Shown: piece after piece, positions 1 through 8,511 of the stretch
How the letters are laid out: each line of letters starts with the position of its first letter
Position numbering within the stretch: position 1 is the stretch's first letter
Origin: Micromonospora sp. NBRC 110009
Lineage (GTDB): Bacteria > Actinomycetota > Actinomycetes > Mycobacteriales > Micromonosporaceae
DNA length: 64,000 nucleotides
Reading direction: 5' to 3'
NCBI RefSeq assembly: GCF_030518795.1
Contig: NZ_CP130427.1
Span: forward strand, 4,278,001-4,342,000
Position numbers and translations under genes: made by a program
The notes under the pieces: generated by a model
Told to the model about the DNA's origin: nothing
Database searches by the model: none
The model's input: the letters and a program-made list of their open reading frames with translations, nothing else

Positions 1-2
1 AG

Positions 3-764
3 CTCTCCGCGCGGCAGCGCGGCGGGGAGCAGGCCGTCGCCGCCGAGCGGGAACGCCGGCGCACCCTGGAGGCGGCGGTCGACCAGCTCGGCCAGCGGCT
101 CGCCGCGCAGGGGCAGCGCCTCGACCAGCTCGGCCGCGCCATCGGCGTACCCGCATCCCCGGCGGACACCCCCGTGCCGGTCGGATCGGCCACCTCGGTC
201 GGGGCGAGCGGCGCGCCCGCACCGGCCGGGCTGCCCGGCACGCCGCCCGGAGCCGGGGCGGGGGCGACCGGCGGCGGCGCCGCCGCGCCGGGGCGGCCGG
301 GGGTCGGGGCGTATCCGGAAGGGACGGTGCCCGCGCCCCGGGCGGGTGACCCGGCGGCGGAGCTGGCGGCGGCCCGGCAGCTCGTCGACGAGGCCGACCG
401 GTACGGGCAGCAGGCGGAGGCGATCGCGCACCGGCCCGTGCTGCTGCCCACCTGGTCGCCGCTGGCCCGGGCGGTCGGGGTCTACGCGGCGTGCGCGCTG
501 GCCGGCTCGGTGGTCATGCTCGCCACGCTGGTCGGCTCGCCCATCCCGGTCACCGGGCTCGACCTGGTGGCCGCCGGCGCGTGTGCGGGCGTCCCGCTGC
601 TGTCCTTCGTGGCCGGACAGCTCGTGCTCGCCCGCTGGGGTCGGCCGGTGATCGGGGGCGGCCCGCCGCCGTCGCGGTACGTCCCGCTCGGCTTCGTGCT
701 CTGCGCGTTGCTCTCCTCCGGCCTGTTCTGCCTCTACCTGGTGGCCTTCCGGCTGCTGCGCTGA
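3..764 (+). CDS. Membrane protein with N-terminal coiled coil, 5' end missing
   Basis: The reading frame is open from the window edge, so the gene starts upstream; 253 residues are visible. The first ~50 residues are rich in Arg, Glu and Gln with a heptad-like pattern (QLGQRLAAQGQRLDQLG), suggesting a coiled coil. A Pro/Gly/Ala linker of about 70 residues follows, then a second charged helix, then about three hydrophobic segments near residues 160-180, 188-210 and 230-250, ending in a short Arg-containing tail. No catalytic motif is recognisable and I do not assign a function. The next gene lies 73 bp downstream behind its own -10 element. Confidence 0.7.
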   Translation, partial: LSARQRGGEQAVAAERERRRTLEAAVDQLGQRLAAQGQRLDQLGRAIGVPASPADTPVPVGSATSVGASGAPAPAGLPGTPPGAGAGATGGGAAAPGRPGVGAYPEGTVPAPRAGDPAAELAAARQLVDEADRYGQQAEAIAHRPVLLPTWSPLARAVGVYAACALAGSVVMLATLVGSPIPVTGLDLVAAGACAGVPLLSFVAGQLVLARWGRPVIGGGPPPSRYVPLGFVLCALLSSGLFCLYLVAFRLLR

Positions 765-804
765 TCCGGCCACCTGGTGCGCCGTCCGGTCCGATCCGAT
801 CGCG

Positions 805-810
805 TAGGGT
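805..810 (+). promoter_or_regulatory. -10 element (TAGGGT) for the DUF6244-like gene
   Basis: TAGGGT matches the actinobacterial -10 consensus (TANNNT). It lies 27 bp before the GTG start at 838, leaving a short leader that contains the Shine-Dalgarno GGGGAGGG. No clear -35 is seen. Confidence 0.4.
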
Positions 811-837
811 GCCGGGCAGGCGAGCAGGGGAGGGCGC

Positions 838-1101
838 GTGAGCGCGGCGCAGATCATCGCGAGGCTGGCGGCGGCCGCCCAGAAGCTGGACGAGGCGAAG
901 GCCAAGGCCGTTGCCGCGGCGCAGGACGCCGCCGAGGCGCGGGCGCTGGTCGCCGGCGCGCTGGAAGGGGTGGCCGCCGGGCCGCTGATCGGCGTCATCG
1001 ACGCCTACCGGCAGGCGCTCACGCAGGCGGTGCAGGGTGGCGAGCCGGCGCGCCAGCACGTCCAGGAGACCATCGCCAAGGTCCAGGCCCTCGGCAGCTG
1101 A
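838..1101 (+). CDS. Small Ala-rich helical protein, DUF6244-like
   Basis: An 87-residue protein starting at a GTG behind a strong Shine-Dalgarno (GGGGAGGG). It is rich in Ala, Gln and Glu and looks almost wholly alpha-helical, with a central VAAGPLIGVIDAYRQAL segment. It resembles the short DUF6244 proteins of Micromonosporaceae; that match is from memory. No signal peptide, membrane segment or catalytic residue is visible. It is separated from the membrane-protein gene by its own -10, so it is probably transcribed alone. Confidence 0.75.
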   Translation: MSAAQIIARLAAAAQKLDEAKAKAVAAAQDAAEARALVAGALEGVAAGPLIGVIDAYRQALTQAVQGGEPARQHVQETIAKVQALGS

Positions 1102-1307
1102 CGGCGGATCCGCGCCGTCCGACCCACCACGGCCGGAAGCCGAGCCGATTCGCCGGTTTGTGCCTCAGCTGCGACAACGGGTTACCGGCGCGTAACTTTT
1201 CATTGACGTGTGTGAAATCGGACACGCATCATCGTTCCCACGATCGATCGGACCCACCACCCGTCTCCTCCCGGCAACCCCGGGTGCCTCCCCTCGGAGG
1301 TGCAGCC

Positions 1308-2144
1308 ATGCTGCTCCGAACGATCCTCGCCGCAACCACCGCCGTCACCGCCCTGCTCGTCCCGGCCGCCGCCCAGGCCGCGCCGCACCGCGCCACCACC
1401 ACCGCCGGCGTCGCCGACGAGCCGACCACCACCACCGCCGGCGTCGCCGACGAGCCGACCACCACCACCGGGACGCTCGCCGCCGCCGCCAATCCGGTCG
1501 TCGTGGTCGGCGGCCTGATCGGAATCTCCATCGCCTACGAGCCGATCGCCGCCCGGCTGCGCGCCGACGGCTACCGCGTCTCGATCTTCCAGCTGCCGAA
1601 CCTCGGCTTCGGCGACATCCGCGAGTCCGCCCGTGCCCTGTCCGCCTATGTGGACCAGGTCCGTGCCGCCACCGGCGCGGCCAGGGTGGACCTGGTCACC
1701 CACTCCGAAGGCGGCCTGGTCGGCCGCTGGTACGTGAAGTTCCTCGGCGGCGCCGACAAGGTCGACCGCTACCTCAGCCTCGGCACCCCGCAGTACGGCA
1801 CCTACGTCGCCGACCTCATCAACTTCCTCGGCCTGGGCAGCTGCGCCGGCATCGTCGCCTGCCAGCAGATGACCACCGGGTCGAGCTTCCTCGCCGACCT
1901 CAACGGCGGCGACGACACCCCCGGCCCGGTCCGCTGGACCACCGTCCGGACCTGGCAGGACGAGCTGGTCCGCCCGGTCGACAACGCGTCCCTCGCCGAC
2001 GGCGCCACCAACGTCCTGGTGCAGGCGTGGTGTCCGCTGCGGGTCGTCGGCCACCTCGGCCTCGTCCTCGACGGCACCACCTACACGGTGGTCCGGCAGG
2101 CCCTCGCCGACGCGGCCATACGGCCCAACTGCTTCGCCCTCTGA
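1308..2144 (+). CDS. Secreted alpha/beta-hydrolase lipase
   Basis: A 278-residue lipase-like esterase. Start ATG 1308 is chosen because CTCGGAGG lies just upstream and it opens a clean Sec signal peptide (MLLRTILAATTAVTALLVPAAAQA, cleavage after about residue 24); longer in-frame extensions have neither. Mature residues about 25-60 form a Thr/Ala/Asp linker with a duplicated TTTAGVADEP motif. The fold begins at VVVVGGLIGISIAYEPIAARL, which holds the oxyanion loop. The nucleophile elbow is VTHSEGG near residue 128 (Thr replaces the first Gly of GxSxG), as in Bacillus/Streptomyces triacylglycerol lipases. Candidate acid and histidine are in the C-terminal third (VGHLGLV for His). The cysteines (SCAGIVAC, WC, NC) could form disulfides outside the cell. 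The likely substrate is short or medium acyl esters. Confidence 0.8.
   Translation: MLLRTILAATTAVTALLVPAAAQAAPHRATTTAGVADEPTTTTAGVADEPTTTTGTLAAAANPVVVVGGLIGISIAYEPIAARLRADGYRVSIFQLPNLGFGDIRESARALSAYVDQVRAATGAARVDLVTHSEGGLVGRWYVKFLGGADKVDRYLSLGTPQYGTYVADLINFLGLGSCAGIVACQQMTTGSSFLADLNGGDDTPGPVRWTTVRTWQDELVRPVDNASLADGATNVLVQAWCPLRVVGHLGLVLDGTTYTVVRQALADAAIRPNCFAL
1392..1457 (+). repeat. 33-bp tandem duplication in the lipase linker
   Basis: Two near-identical 33-bp units encode (A/T)TTTAGVADEP twice, and a third partial unit begins with TTTTG. The repeat keeps the frame and lies between signal peptide and catalytic domain, so its copy number can vary without harming the fold. Confidence 0.8.
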
Positions 2145-2182
2145 TCCACCCCGCCGACGGGCGGCCCGGTGCCGCCCGTCGG

Positions 2183-3781
2183 TCACGCCGCGGTGCCGAG
2201 GATCAGGTCGGCGGCCCGCCAGGCCAACGCGGTCACCGGCGCGCTGGTCCAGCCCGAGACCATCGCCGGCAGCACCGAGGCGTCGACCACCCGCAGCCCG
2301 GTCACCCCGCGTACCCGCAGCCGGGGATCGACGACGTGCTCCTCGTCCGGGCCCATCGCGCAGGTGGCGATGGCGTGGTAGCCGCAGTAGCCGTGGACCC
2401 GGGCCGCCTCGACGATCTCCTCGTCCGTCCGGATCGCCGGCCCGGGCAGGGTCTCCACGGTGATCCGTTTCGCGATCGGCCCGGTGGCGAAGAGCTCCCG
2501 CATCCGGCGGAAGGCGTCCACCGCGACCCGCCGGTCGTGCGGGGTGGCGAAGTAGTTCGCCACGATCGCGGGCGGCGTCCGCGGGTCCGGCCCGGTGATG
2601 GCGAGGCTGCCCTCGCTGTCCGGGCGGGTCACCGTGCCGAGGCACATCAGGCCGGGTTCCCGCTCCAGCTCCAGGGCCCGGCCGGGGCGGGGCGGCGCCG
2701 CCGAGAAGGGCGCCATCAGCAGGTGGGCGTCCGGGCGGTCCAGGTCGGCACGGGATTTGAGCTGGGCCGCGACGTCCAACACCGGCAGGGCGAGCGGGCC
2801 ACCCCGGGTGAGCAGGTACCGCAGCGCGGCCCGGGCCTGGCCGAGGGGATTGCCGAGCTGTCCGTTGTAGCCGCCCGGCTCGACGAGCCGGTACTGCACG
2901 GGGATCGACCGGTGCTCCCGCAGGCCCGCGCCCACCCGGGGCCGGTCGAGCAGCACCGGCACGCCCGCGGAGCGCAGGACGTCGGCCGGGCCGATGCCGG
3001 AGACCTGGAGCAACTGCGGGGTGGCGAGCGCGCCCGCGGCCAGGATCACCTCCGCGGCCGCCAGGTGGTCCACCTCCCGGCCGCGGTGGGCGGCGCGGAC
3101 GCCGACCGCCCGGCCGTCCCGGAACAGCACGCGCAGCGCGACGGTGTCGACCGCCACGGTCAGATTCGGTCGGCTCCGTACCGGGTGCAGGAAGGCGTCG
3201 GCGGCGCTGACCCGGCGTCCGTCCCGGATGGTCGCGGTGGCGTAGCCGATCCGCTCGCCGTCGTCGGCGTCGAGGTCGTCGACCCGGCGCCAGCCCAGCT
3301 CCACCCCGGACTCGATCATCTCCTCGCAGAGCTCGTCGGTCCCCGTGGCGATGGAGAGCCGCAGCGGCCCGCCGGCGCCCCGGTGCGGTGCGGCGCCCAG
3401 CGGGTGGTCCTCCAGCCGCCGAAAGATCGGCCGCATGGTGGACCAGCCCCAGCCGGGGTTGCCCAGGCGTTCCAGCGCGTCGTAGTCCGGCCCGCCGCCC
3501 CGGTTCCAGATCATGCCGTTGATCGAGGTCGAGCCGCCGATCAGCCGGCCCCGCTGCCAGGTCTCCCGCTGCCCCGGCCCGATCGTCGCCGGGTAGTGCC
3601 AGGCGGTGCGCCGGCCGTCCATCAGCCGGGAGAACGCCTTGGGGATGCGGACGAACGGGCTGCGGTCCCAGCCGCCCGCCTCGATCAGCAGCACCCGGGT
3701 GCCGGGGTCTGCGGTGAGCCGGTTGGCCAGCACGCACCCGGCCGCGCCCGCCCCGACGATGACATAGTCGTACTCGTCCAC
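2183..3781 (-). CDS. GMC-family FAD oxidoreductase
   Basis: A 532-residue flavoprotein of the glucose-methanol-choline family, expected to oxidise an alcohol to an aldehyde. The GTG at 3781 is chosen because GAGGTGGGG precedes it and the FAD fold starts at once (DYVIVGAGAAGCVLANRL, with LIEAGG at its end). GMC signature 1 is at WQRGRLIGGSTSINGMIWNRG (about residues 75-95) and signature 2 at ILAAGALATPQLLQVSGIG (about 260). The C-terminal catalytic His is present in GYHAIATCAMG (about 467). The usual second catalytic His/Asn in the xGNxNAPT segment is replaced: the sequence reads VSGWTSAPVTALA (about 510). It lies 113 bp downstream of the aldo/keto reductase on the same strand, with a hairpin between. 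Confidence 0.88.
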   Translation of the reverse strand: MDEYDYVIVGAGAAGCVLANRLTADPGTRVLLIEAGGWDRSPFVRIPKAFSRLMDGRRTAWHYPATIGPGQRETWQRGRLIGGSTSINGMIWNRGGGPDYDALERLGNPGWGWSTMRPIFRRLEDHPLGAAPHRGAGGPLRLSIATGTDELCEEMIESGVELGWRRVDDLDADDGERIGYATATIRDGRRVSAADAFLHPVRSRPNLTVAVDTVALRVLFRDGRAVGVRAAHRGREVDHLAAAEVILAAGALATPQLLQVSGIGPADVLRSAGVPVLLDRPRVGAGLREHRSIPVQYRLVEPGGYNGQLGNPLGQARAALRYLLTRGGPLALPVLDVAAQLKSRADLDRPDAHLLMAPFSAAPPRPGRALELEREPGLMCLGTVTRPDSEGSLAITGPDPRTPPAIVANYFATPHDRRVAVDAFRRMRELFATGPIAKRITVETLPGPAIRTDEEIVEAARVHGYCGYHAIATCAMGPDEEHVVDPRLRVRGVTGLRVVDASVLPAMVSGWTSAPVTALAWRAADLILGTAA

Positions 3782-3854
3782 TTCGGACCCCCACCTCGTC
3801 CCAGGCGCGAGAATCCTTCTGACGGTAGCGGTCCGCTCACGGAACGGAAAGGGT

Positions 3855-3884
3855 CGGCCGCCGCCCCGGCGGGGACGGCGGCCG
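3855..3884 (-). terminator. Hairpin between aldo/keto reductase and GMC genes
   Basis: A perfect 9-bp GC stem (3855-3863 with 3876-3884, 12-nt loop) lies just after the aldo/keto reductase stop on the minus strand, followed by a C/T-rich stretch. It could terminate or attenuate read-through into the GMC gene. Confidence 0.45.
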
Positions 3885-3894
3885 GTCGGGCGGC

Positions 3895-4767
3895 TCAGGT
3901 GGCCTTCGCGAGGGCCTCGAACTCGTCGTCGGTGAGCCGCACCTCGGCGGCCGCGACGTTCTCCTCCAGGTGCGCCACGGAGGACGTACCCGGGATCGGC
4001 AGCATGACCGGCGACCGGCGCAACAGCCAGGCGAGGGCGAGCTGGGCGGGCGTCGCGCCGTGCTCGGTGGAGATCGCGTCCAGCGGGCCCCCGGGCCGGG
4101 CCAGGTTGCCGGTGGCGATCGGGAACCAGGGGATGAAGGCCAGGTCGTTGTGCTCGCAGTGCGCCAGCACGTCCTCCGCGCTGCGGTCGGCCAGGTTGTA
4201 GAGGTTCTGCACGGAGACGATCGGGGTGATCTTCCGGGCCGCCTCGATCTGCGCCACGGTCACCTCGGAGAGCCCGACGTGCCGGACCTTGCCCTCCTGC
4301 TTGAGCAGGGCCAGCTCGCCGAGCTGGTCCTCCAGCGGCACCTTTGCGTCGATCCGGTGGAGCTGGTAGAGCGGGATGCAGTCCAGGCCCAGGTGGCGCA
4401 GGCTCAGCTCGCACTGCTGGCGCAGGTACTCCGGGCGGCCCACCGGGCGCCAGTCGCCCGGGCCGGAGCGGGTCAGCCCGGCCTTCGTCGCGATGACCAG
4501 GTCCTCGGGGTACGGGTGCAGCGCCTCCTTGATCAGCAGCTCGGAGACGAACGGCCCGTACGAGTCGGCGGTGTCGATGAAGGTCACGCCCAGCTCGTAC
4601 GCCCGGCGCAGCACCCGCACCGCCTCGGCCGGGTCCTTCGGGTCGCCCCAGACCCCCGGCCCGGTGATCTGCATCGCCCCGTAGCCGAGCCGGTCGACCT
4701 GGAGCTCACCACCGATCCGGTAGGTCCCCGAGGCCTTCGCGGGCTGCGTGCTGGCACTGGTTGCCAT
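3895..4767 (-). CDS. Aldo/keto reductase
   Basis: A 290-residue NADP(H)-dependent aldo/keto reductase with a (beta/alpha)8 barrel. The tetrad is visible: Asp and Tyr in FIDTADSYG, Lys in LVIATKAG, His in YQLHRID. The phosphate-binding end is IPGTSSVAHLEENVAA. Start ATG 4767 has AGGAGGGA at good spacing. It sits between the sensor phosphatase upstream (111 bp) and the GMC oxidoreductase downstream, all on the minus strand. A reductase next to an alcohol oxidase suggests shared carbonyl/alcohol metabolism, but the hairpins in both gaps argue against one simple operon. The substrate cannot be read from sequence. Confidence 0.9.
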   Translation of the reverse strand: MATSASTQPAKASGTYRIGGELQVDRLGYGAMQITGPGVWGDPKDPAEAVRVLRRAYELGVTFIDTADSYGPFVSELLIKEALHPYPEDLVIATKAGLTRSGPGDWRPVGRPEYLRQQCELSLRHLGLDCIPLYQLHRIDAKVPLEDQLGELALLKQEGKVRHVGLSEVTVAQIEAARKITPIVSVQNLYNLADRSAEDVLAHCEHNDLAFIPWFPIATGNLARPGGPLDAISTEHGATPAQLALAWLLRRSPVMLPIPGTSSVAHLEENVAAAEVRLTDDEFEALAKAT

Positions 4768-4878
4768 GCCGGTCCCTCCTGTACGTCGTCGTCGGCGGCG
4801 TTCCCCGCCACCGACCGGGAAGCTTTCCCGCGAATCGCGGGCTTCAACGTCGCCCCGCCGGCCGCGCGCCGGGGCGCC

Positions 4879-7800
4879 TCAACCGGCGTGCCGGAGCACC
4901 ACCAGCGCGCGGTCGTCCTCGCCCCCGGGCAGGTCCCGCAGCAGCGCGTCCGCGATCGCCTCCGCCGGCTCGTCCCGGACCGCGACCAGCGCCCGGTGCA
5001 GCGCCGCCACCCCCTCGTCGTACGCCTGGCCGCGCCGCTCCACCAGCCCGTCCGTGTAGGCGACCAGCAGGTCGCCCGGGCGGAACGGCACGGTGGTCAG
5101 GGTCATCGGCGCGTCGACCATGCCCAGCGGCAGCGCGTTGACGGTGGGGACGCTCTCCGGATCCCCGCCGGCGGGCAGCAGCACCGGGTGGGGATGCCCG
5201 GCCCGGGCCACCTGCGCCCGGCCGGCCGCCGGGTCGACGACCACGACGAGGCAGGTGCCCAGGAAGCCGACGCCGAGCAGTTCGGTCAGCCGGAGGAACA
5301 CCTCCTCCAGCGGGACACCCAGCCGGATCAGGGTGTTGAGCATGGTGCGGAGCTGGGCCATGTCGGCCGCCGCCTCCACCCGGTGCCCGACCACGTCGCC
5401 GACCACCACGGCGAGCCGGTCGTCGTCCTGCCGGACCAGGTCGTACCAGTCGCCGCCGAGGTGCAGGCCGGTCATCGCCGGCTGGTAGCGGGTGGCGATC
5501 TCCAGCCCGTCCGGGGTGGTCAGCGCGGAGCTGCGCAGCCGTCCGGCCAGCCGGGTCACCAGGTTGTGTTCGGCGGCGGCGAGGCGGACCCGTTCCAGAG
5601 TCTGCTCGCACAGGTCGGCGATGGTGTCCAGCAGCGCCAGGTCGCTGTCCCGCAGCGGCCGCTCCCGGAACCACCCGAAGGCCAGCGAGGCGAACGGCTG
5701 GCGCTGCGCGTCGAACAGCGGCAGCGCGACCGTGGTGACCACGCCGTGCGCGCCGACCGGGTCCGGCAGGCCCGGGAAGCGGGCGGCGAATTGGGCCCGG
5801 TCCCGCAGGATGACCCGTTCCCCGGTGCGCAGCGCGCGGACGATCGGCCGCGGGTCGTTGACGGTCAGGTCGTGGAAGGTGGCGGACAGCGTCGCGGGCA
5901 CGTCGTGGTACCAGAGCCGGACCTTCTGCCCCTCGTCCCGCATGGCCAGCCCGGGCAGCACCGCCCCGAGCGCCACCGGCGCCGCGGTGAGGATCACGTC
6001 GATCGCCTCGGTGGTGGAGCGGGCCACGCTCAGCCGGGCGGCGAAGTCGGCCATCGCCTGCGCCGAGCCGGTCAGCTCGGCGCGCTGCAACGCCTGGCTG
6101 CACAGGCCGGCGACCGCGTGCAGCAGGTTGCGGAGTGCCTCGTCGTCGGCGACCGGCCCGGTCCAGCGCACCTCCAGCGCGCCCAGGGCGGCGCCGTCGC
6201 CGTATCGCAACGGCAGGCAGACGCCCGTCGTCCGGTCGCCCGCGGGGGCCGGCTCCAGAACCACGTTGTCGCGGACGGCCCGGGCCAGCGGGTCGTCGGC
6301 GTCGACCGGCAACTGCCGGGGCGGGGCGTCCCCGCCGGCCACGTCGAGCAGGGTGGCGCCCGGACGAGCGATGGCGACCCGCAGCCCGGTCGCCTCCACC
6401 ACCGCCGGGGCGACCGTGGTCACCACGTCCACGATGGCCGCCCGGCCCTGGGCCGAGCTGAGCGCGCCGGCCAGCCGGGCCAGGGCCTCCGCCTGCCGCA
6501 ACGTCCGCTGCCGGTCGGTGACGTCCCGGGCCACGGTGGCCACGAAGGCGGTGGTGTCCTGCCCGTCGCCGGTGGTCACCGTGAACGTCTGGTGGTCGAC
6601 GTCGACCGGCTCGCCGGTGTCCCGGCGGACCAGCCGGCTCTCCGCGTGGTGGTGGCCCGTCCGCAACGCGGCCGGGATCAGCTCGGTCCGCCACAGCTCG
6701 CGGGCGTGCGGCGCGGCGAAGTCGACCAGCGTCAGCCCGTCGACCCGCTCACCCTCGGTGAGCCCGACCAGCGCCCGGCCGGCCGGGTTCACGTAGACGG
6801 CCCGGCCGTCCGGGTCGGCCACCGCGATGAAGTCGCCGGAGCGTTCCACCAGCGCCTGGAACAGCCGCAGCTCGGCCCGGGCGGCGCGCTCCGTGCTGAG
6901 GTCCAGGGCGTCGACGCGCCCCTGGTCGGCCAGCGCCTCGGCCCGCCGGTGCTCCGCCTGGTAGGTCCGGGCTGCGGCGAGGGCGGCGCCGACGTGCCCG
7001 GACAGCAGCCGTAGGAACGAGAGGTAGTCGGCGTCGGCCGGGCGGCGGGGATTGAGCCCGATCACCAGCACCGCCGTCGGCGTGGACCCGCCGGGTTCGG
7101 ACACCGGCACCACGGCGAGCTTCGGGGCGCCCGGCCGGTCCGGGGCGTCGGCCGGGTCGACCGGAAGCAGGCGCAGCTCCCCGTCCGCCAGCACCTCGGC
7201 CAGCGGCCACGACTCCGCCGCGCCGGGCGGCGCCCCGGCGTCGTCGGCGGCGACGAGCCGCGGGCCGTCCGCGCCGGCCAGGTAGAGCCGGGCGAACGGC
7301 GTCGAGGCGGAGCCGGCCAGGGCCTTGACCGTACGCCGGCCCACCTCCTCCGGGTCGGTCACGTCGACCAGCGCCGCCCCGAGGGTGCTGAGCAGCCGCA
7401 GCCGGCGCTCGCCGAGCACCCGGTCGGTGGTCTCGGTGACCGCGGTGAACACCCCGCCCGGGGTGCCGGACTCGTCGAGGATCGGGCTGTACGAGAAGGT
7501 GAACCAGCACTCCTCGACGAACCCGAAGCGGTCGAGCAGGAGCAGCTGGTCCTCGCTCCAGGTGGCGCCCCGGCCGGCCATCACGTCGCCGAGCATCGGG
7601 CCGATGACCTCCCAGATCTCCGGCCACACCGCCGCGCCCGGCCGGCCCAGCGCGCCGCGCTTGGACGCTCCCAGCATCGGCACGTACGCGTCGTTGTAGA
7701 GCATCACCAGCTCGTCGCCCCACCAGAGCAGGATCGGGAAGCGGGAGTGCAGGCAGATGCTCACCGCGGTGCGCAGGCTCTGCGGCCAGGAGTCGATCGG

Positions 7801-7911
7801 GCCGAGCGGGGTGGCGGTCCAGTCGCGCCCGGCGATCGCCGCGCCCATCTCCCCGCCGGTCGCGAAGAGGTCCTGCCACCGGGAGCTGCTGTCCGACGGG
7901 GAGTGGTTCAC
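4879..7911 (-). CDS. Multi-sensor PP2C/SpoIIE-type serine phosphatase
   Basis: A 1010-residue soluble signalling protein. The GTG at 7911 is preferred because GGAGG lies about 8 nt upstream; the open frame further upstream is low-complexity. Domains in order: PAS-like (about 30-165, PLGPIDSWPQSLRTAVSICLHSRFPILLWWG, typical of this family), GAF-like (175-310), canonical PAS (335-455, FIAVADPDGRAVYVNPAGRALVG), two more GAF-like modules (465-610 and 630-780), then a C-terminal SpoIIE/PP2C phosphatase (800-1010). Metal-binding acids are in GGDWYD and VVGDVVGH, and YTDGLVE is present. There is no membrane segment and no HATPase kinase domain. Such proteins usually dephosphorylate anti-anti-sigma factors (RsbU role), but no STAS or anti-sigma gene is nearby, so its partner is elsewhere. 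Confidence 0.9.
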   Translation of the reverse strand: MNHSPSDSSSRWQDLFATGGEMGAAIAGRDWTATPLGPIDSWPQSLRTAVSICLHSRFPILLWWGDELVMLYNDAYVPMLGASKRGALGRPGAAVWPEIWEVIGPMLGDVMAGRGATWSEDQLLLLDRFGFVEECWFTFSYSPILDESGTPGGVFTAVTETTDRVLGERRLRLLSTLGAALVDVTDPEEVGRRTVKALAGSASTPFARLYLAGADGPRLVAADDAGAPPGAAESWPLAEVLADGELRLLPVDPADAPDRPGAPKLAVVPVSEPGGSTPTAVLVIGLNPRRPADADYLSFLRLLSGHVGAALAAARTYQAEHRRAEALADQGRVDALDLSTERAARAELRLFQALVERSGDFIAVADPDGRAVYVNPAGRALVGLTEGERVDGLTLVDFAAPHARELWRTELIPAALRTGHHHAESRLVRRDTGEPVDVDHQTFTVTTGDGQDTTAFVATVARDVTDRQRTLRQAEALARLAGALSSAQGRAAIVDVVTTVAPAVVEATGLRVAIARPGATLLDVAGGDAPPRQLPVDADDPLARAVRDNVVLEPAPAGDRTTGVCLPLRYGDGAALGALEVRWTGPVADDEALRNLLHAVAGLCSQALQRAELTGSAQAMADFAARLSVARSTTEAIDVILTAAPVALGAVLPGLAMRDEGQKVRLWYHDVPATLSATFHDLTVNDPRPIVRALRTGERVILRDRAQFAARFPGLPDPVGAHGVVTTVALPLFDAQRQPFASLAFGWFRERPLRDSDLALLDTIADLCEQTLERVRLAAAEHNLVTRLAGRLRSSALTTPDGLEIATRYQPAMTGLHLGGDWYDLVRQDDDRLAVVVGDVVGHRVEAAADMAQLRTMLNTLIRLGVPLEEVFLRLTELLGVGFLGTCLVVVVDPAAGRAQVARAGHPHPVLLPAGGDPESVPTVNALPLGMVDAPMTLTTVPFRPGDLLVAYTDGLVERRGQAYDEGVAALHRALVAVRDEPAEAIADALLRDLPGGEDDRALVVLRHAG

Positions 7912-8137
7912 CCGGGACCTCCGCTCGGCGTCGGGGCGGATCGGCGACACTCGGAAAAGTACCAGCGCGCGGCGGGCTTCGCCCTTTTCGATCTTGCAAG
8001 GGGCGGGTCGGCGGGACGAACGACCCAACGGGTCGGCAACCCGGCCGCCGCCGGTGCAGTTGGGGCGAGCGACCGCGAGGGCGGTCCGCGCCGTGCGACG
8101 CTGTGCCGGAGGCGGGACGTACGTCTGGAGGTGCGCC

Positions 8138-8503
8138 ATGGCCGCGACGCCGCGGGTCGACTTCGCCCTCGACACCTACGAGTGCATCGTGATCTACCCG
8201 GGGCCGTCCGGCCGGGCCCTGCCCGAGGAGACGGTGCAGCGGCTGCAGTCCGAGCACCTCCAGCACATGCAGGCGCTGCAGCGGCGCGGCATCATCCTGG
8301 TCGACGGCTCGGTGGACGGCCCGGCCCGGGAGCCGGACCCGCCGATCGGCTTCGGCCTGGCCTGCACCGGGTCGGTGGACGACGTCCGCAGCGTGATGGA
8401 GGCCGACCCGGCGGTGCAGGCCGGGCTCTACCGGGTGGACGTGTTGACCTTCCTCTGCCCGGCCGGGTCGCTGGAGTTCCCGCTGGCCAAGGCGCAGCGC
8501 TGA
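8138..8503 (+). CDS. YCII-related domain protein
   Basis: A 121-residue protein with a dimeric alpha/beta ferredoxin-like YCII fold: hydrophobic strand FALDTYECIVIYPG, helix with QSEHLQHMQALQRRGIIL, strand VDGSVDGP, and the family's ADPAVQAGLYRVDVL end. Start ATG 8138 has CTGGAGGT upstream. It is transcribed away from the sensor phosphatase, with 226 bp between the two starts. Members bind small ligands or act in unusual aromatic chemistry; no substrate can be inferred. The stop is 8 bp from the convergent VOC gene. Confidence 0.8.
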   Translation: MAATPRVDFALDTYECIVIYPGPSGRALPEETVQRLQSEHLQHMQALQRRGIILVDGSVDGPAREPDPPIGFGLACTGSVDDVRSVMEADPAVQAGLYRVDVLTFLCPAGSLEFPLAKAQR

Positions 8504-8511
8504 GGGAACGC

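Noticed and set aside
1200..3794. Long antisense open frames over GMC and lipase genes
   Set aside because: They are rich in Arg/Gly/Pro/Ala low-complexity sequence, have no conserved motif and arise from third-position GC bias opposite real genes.
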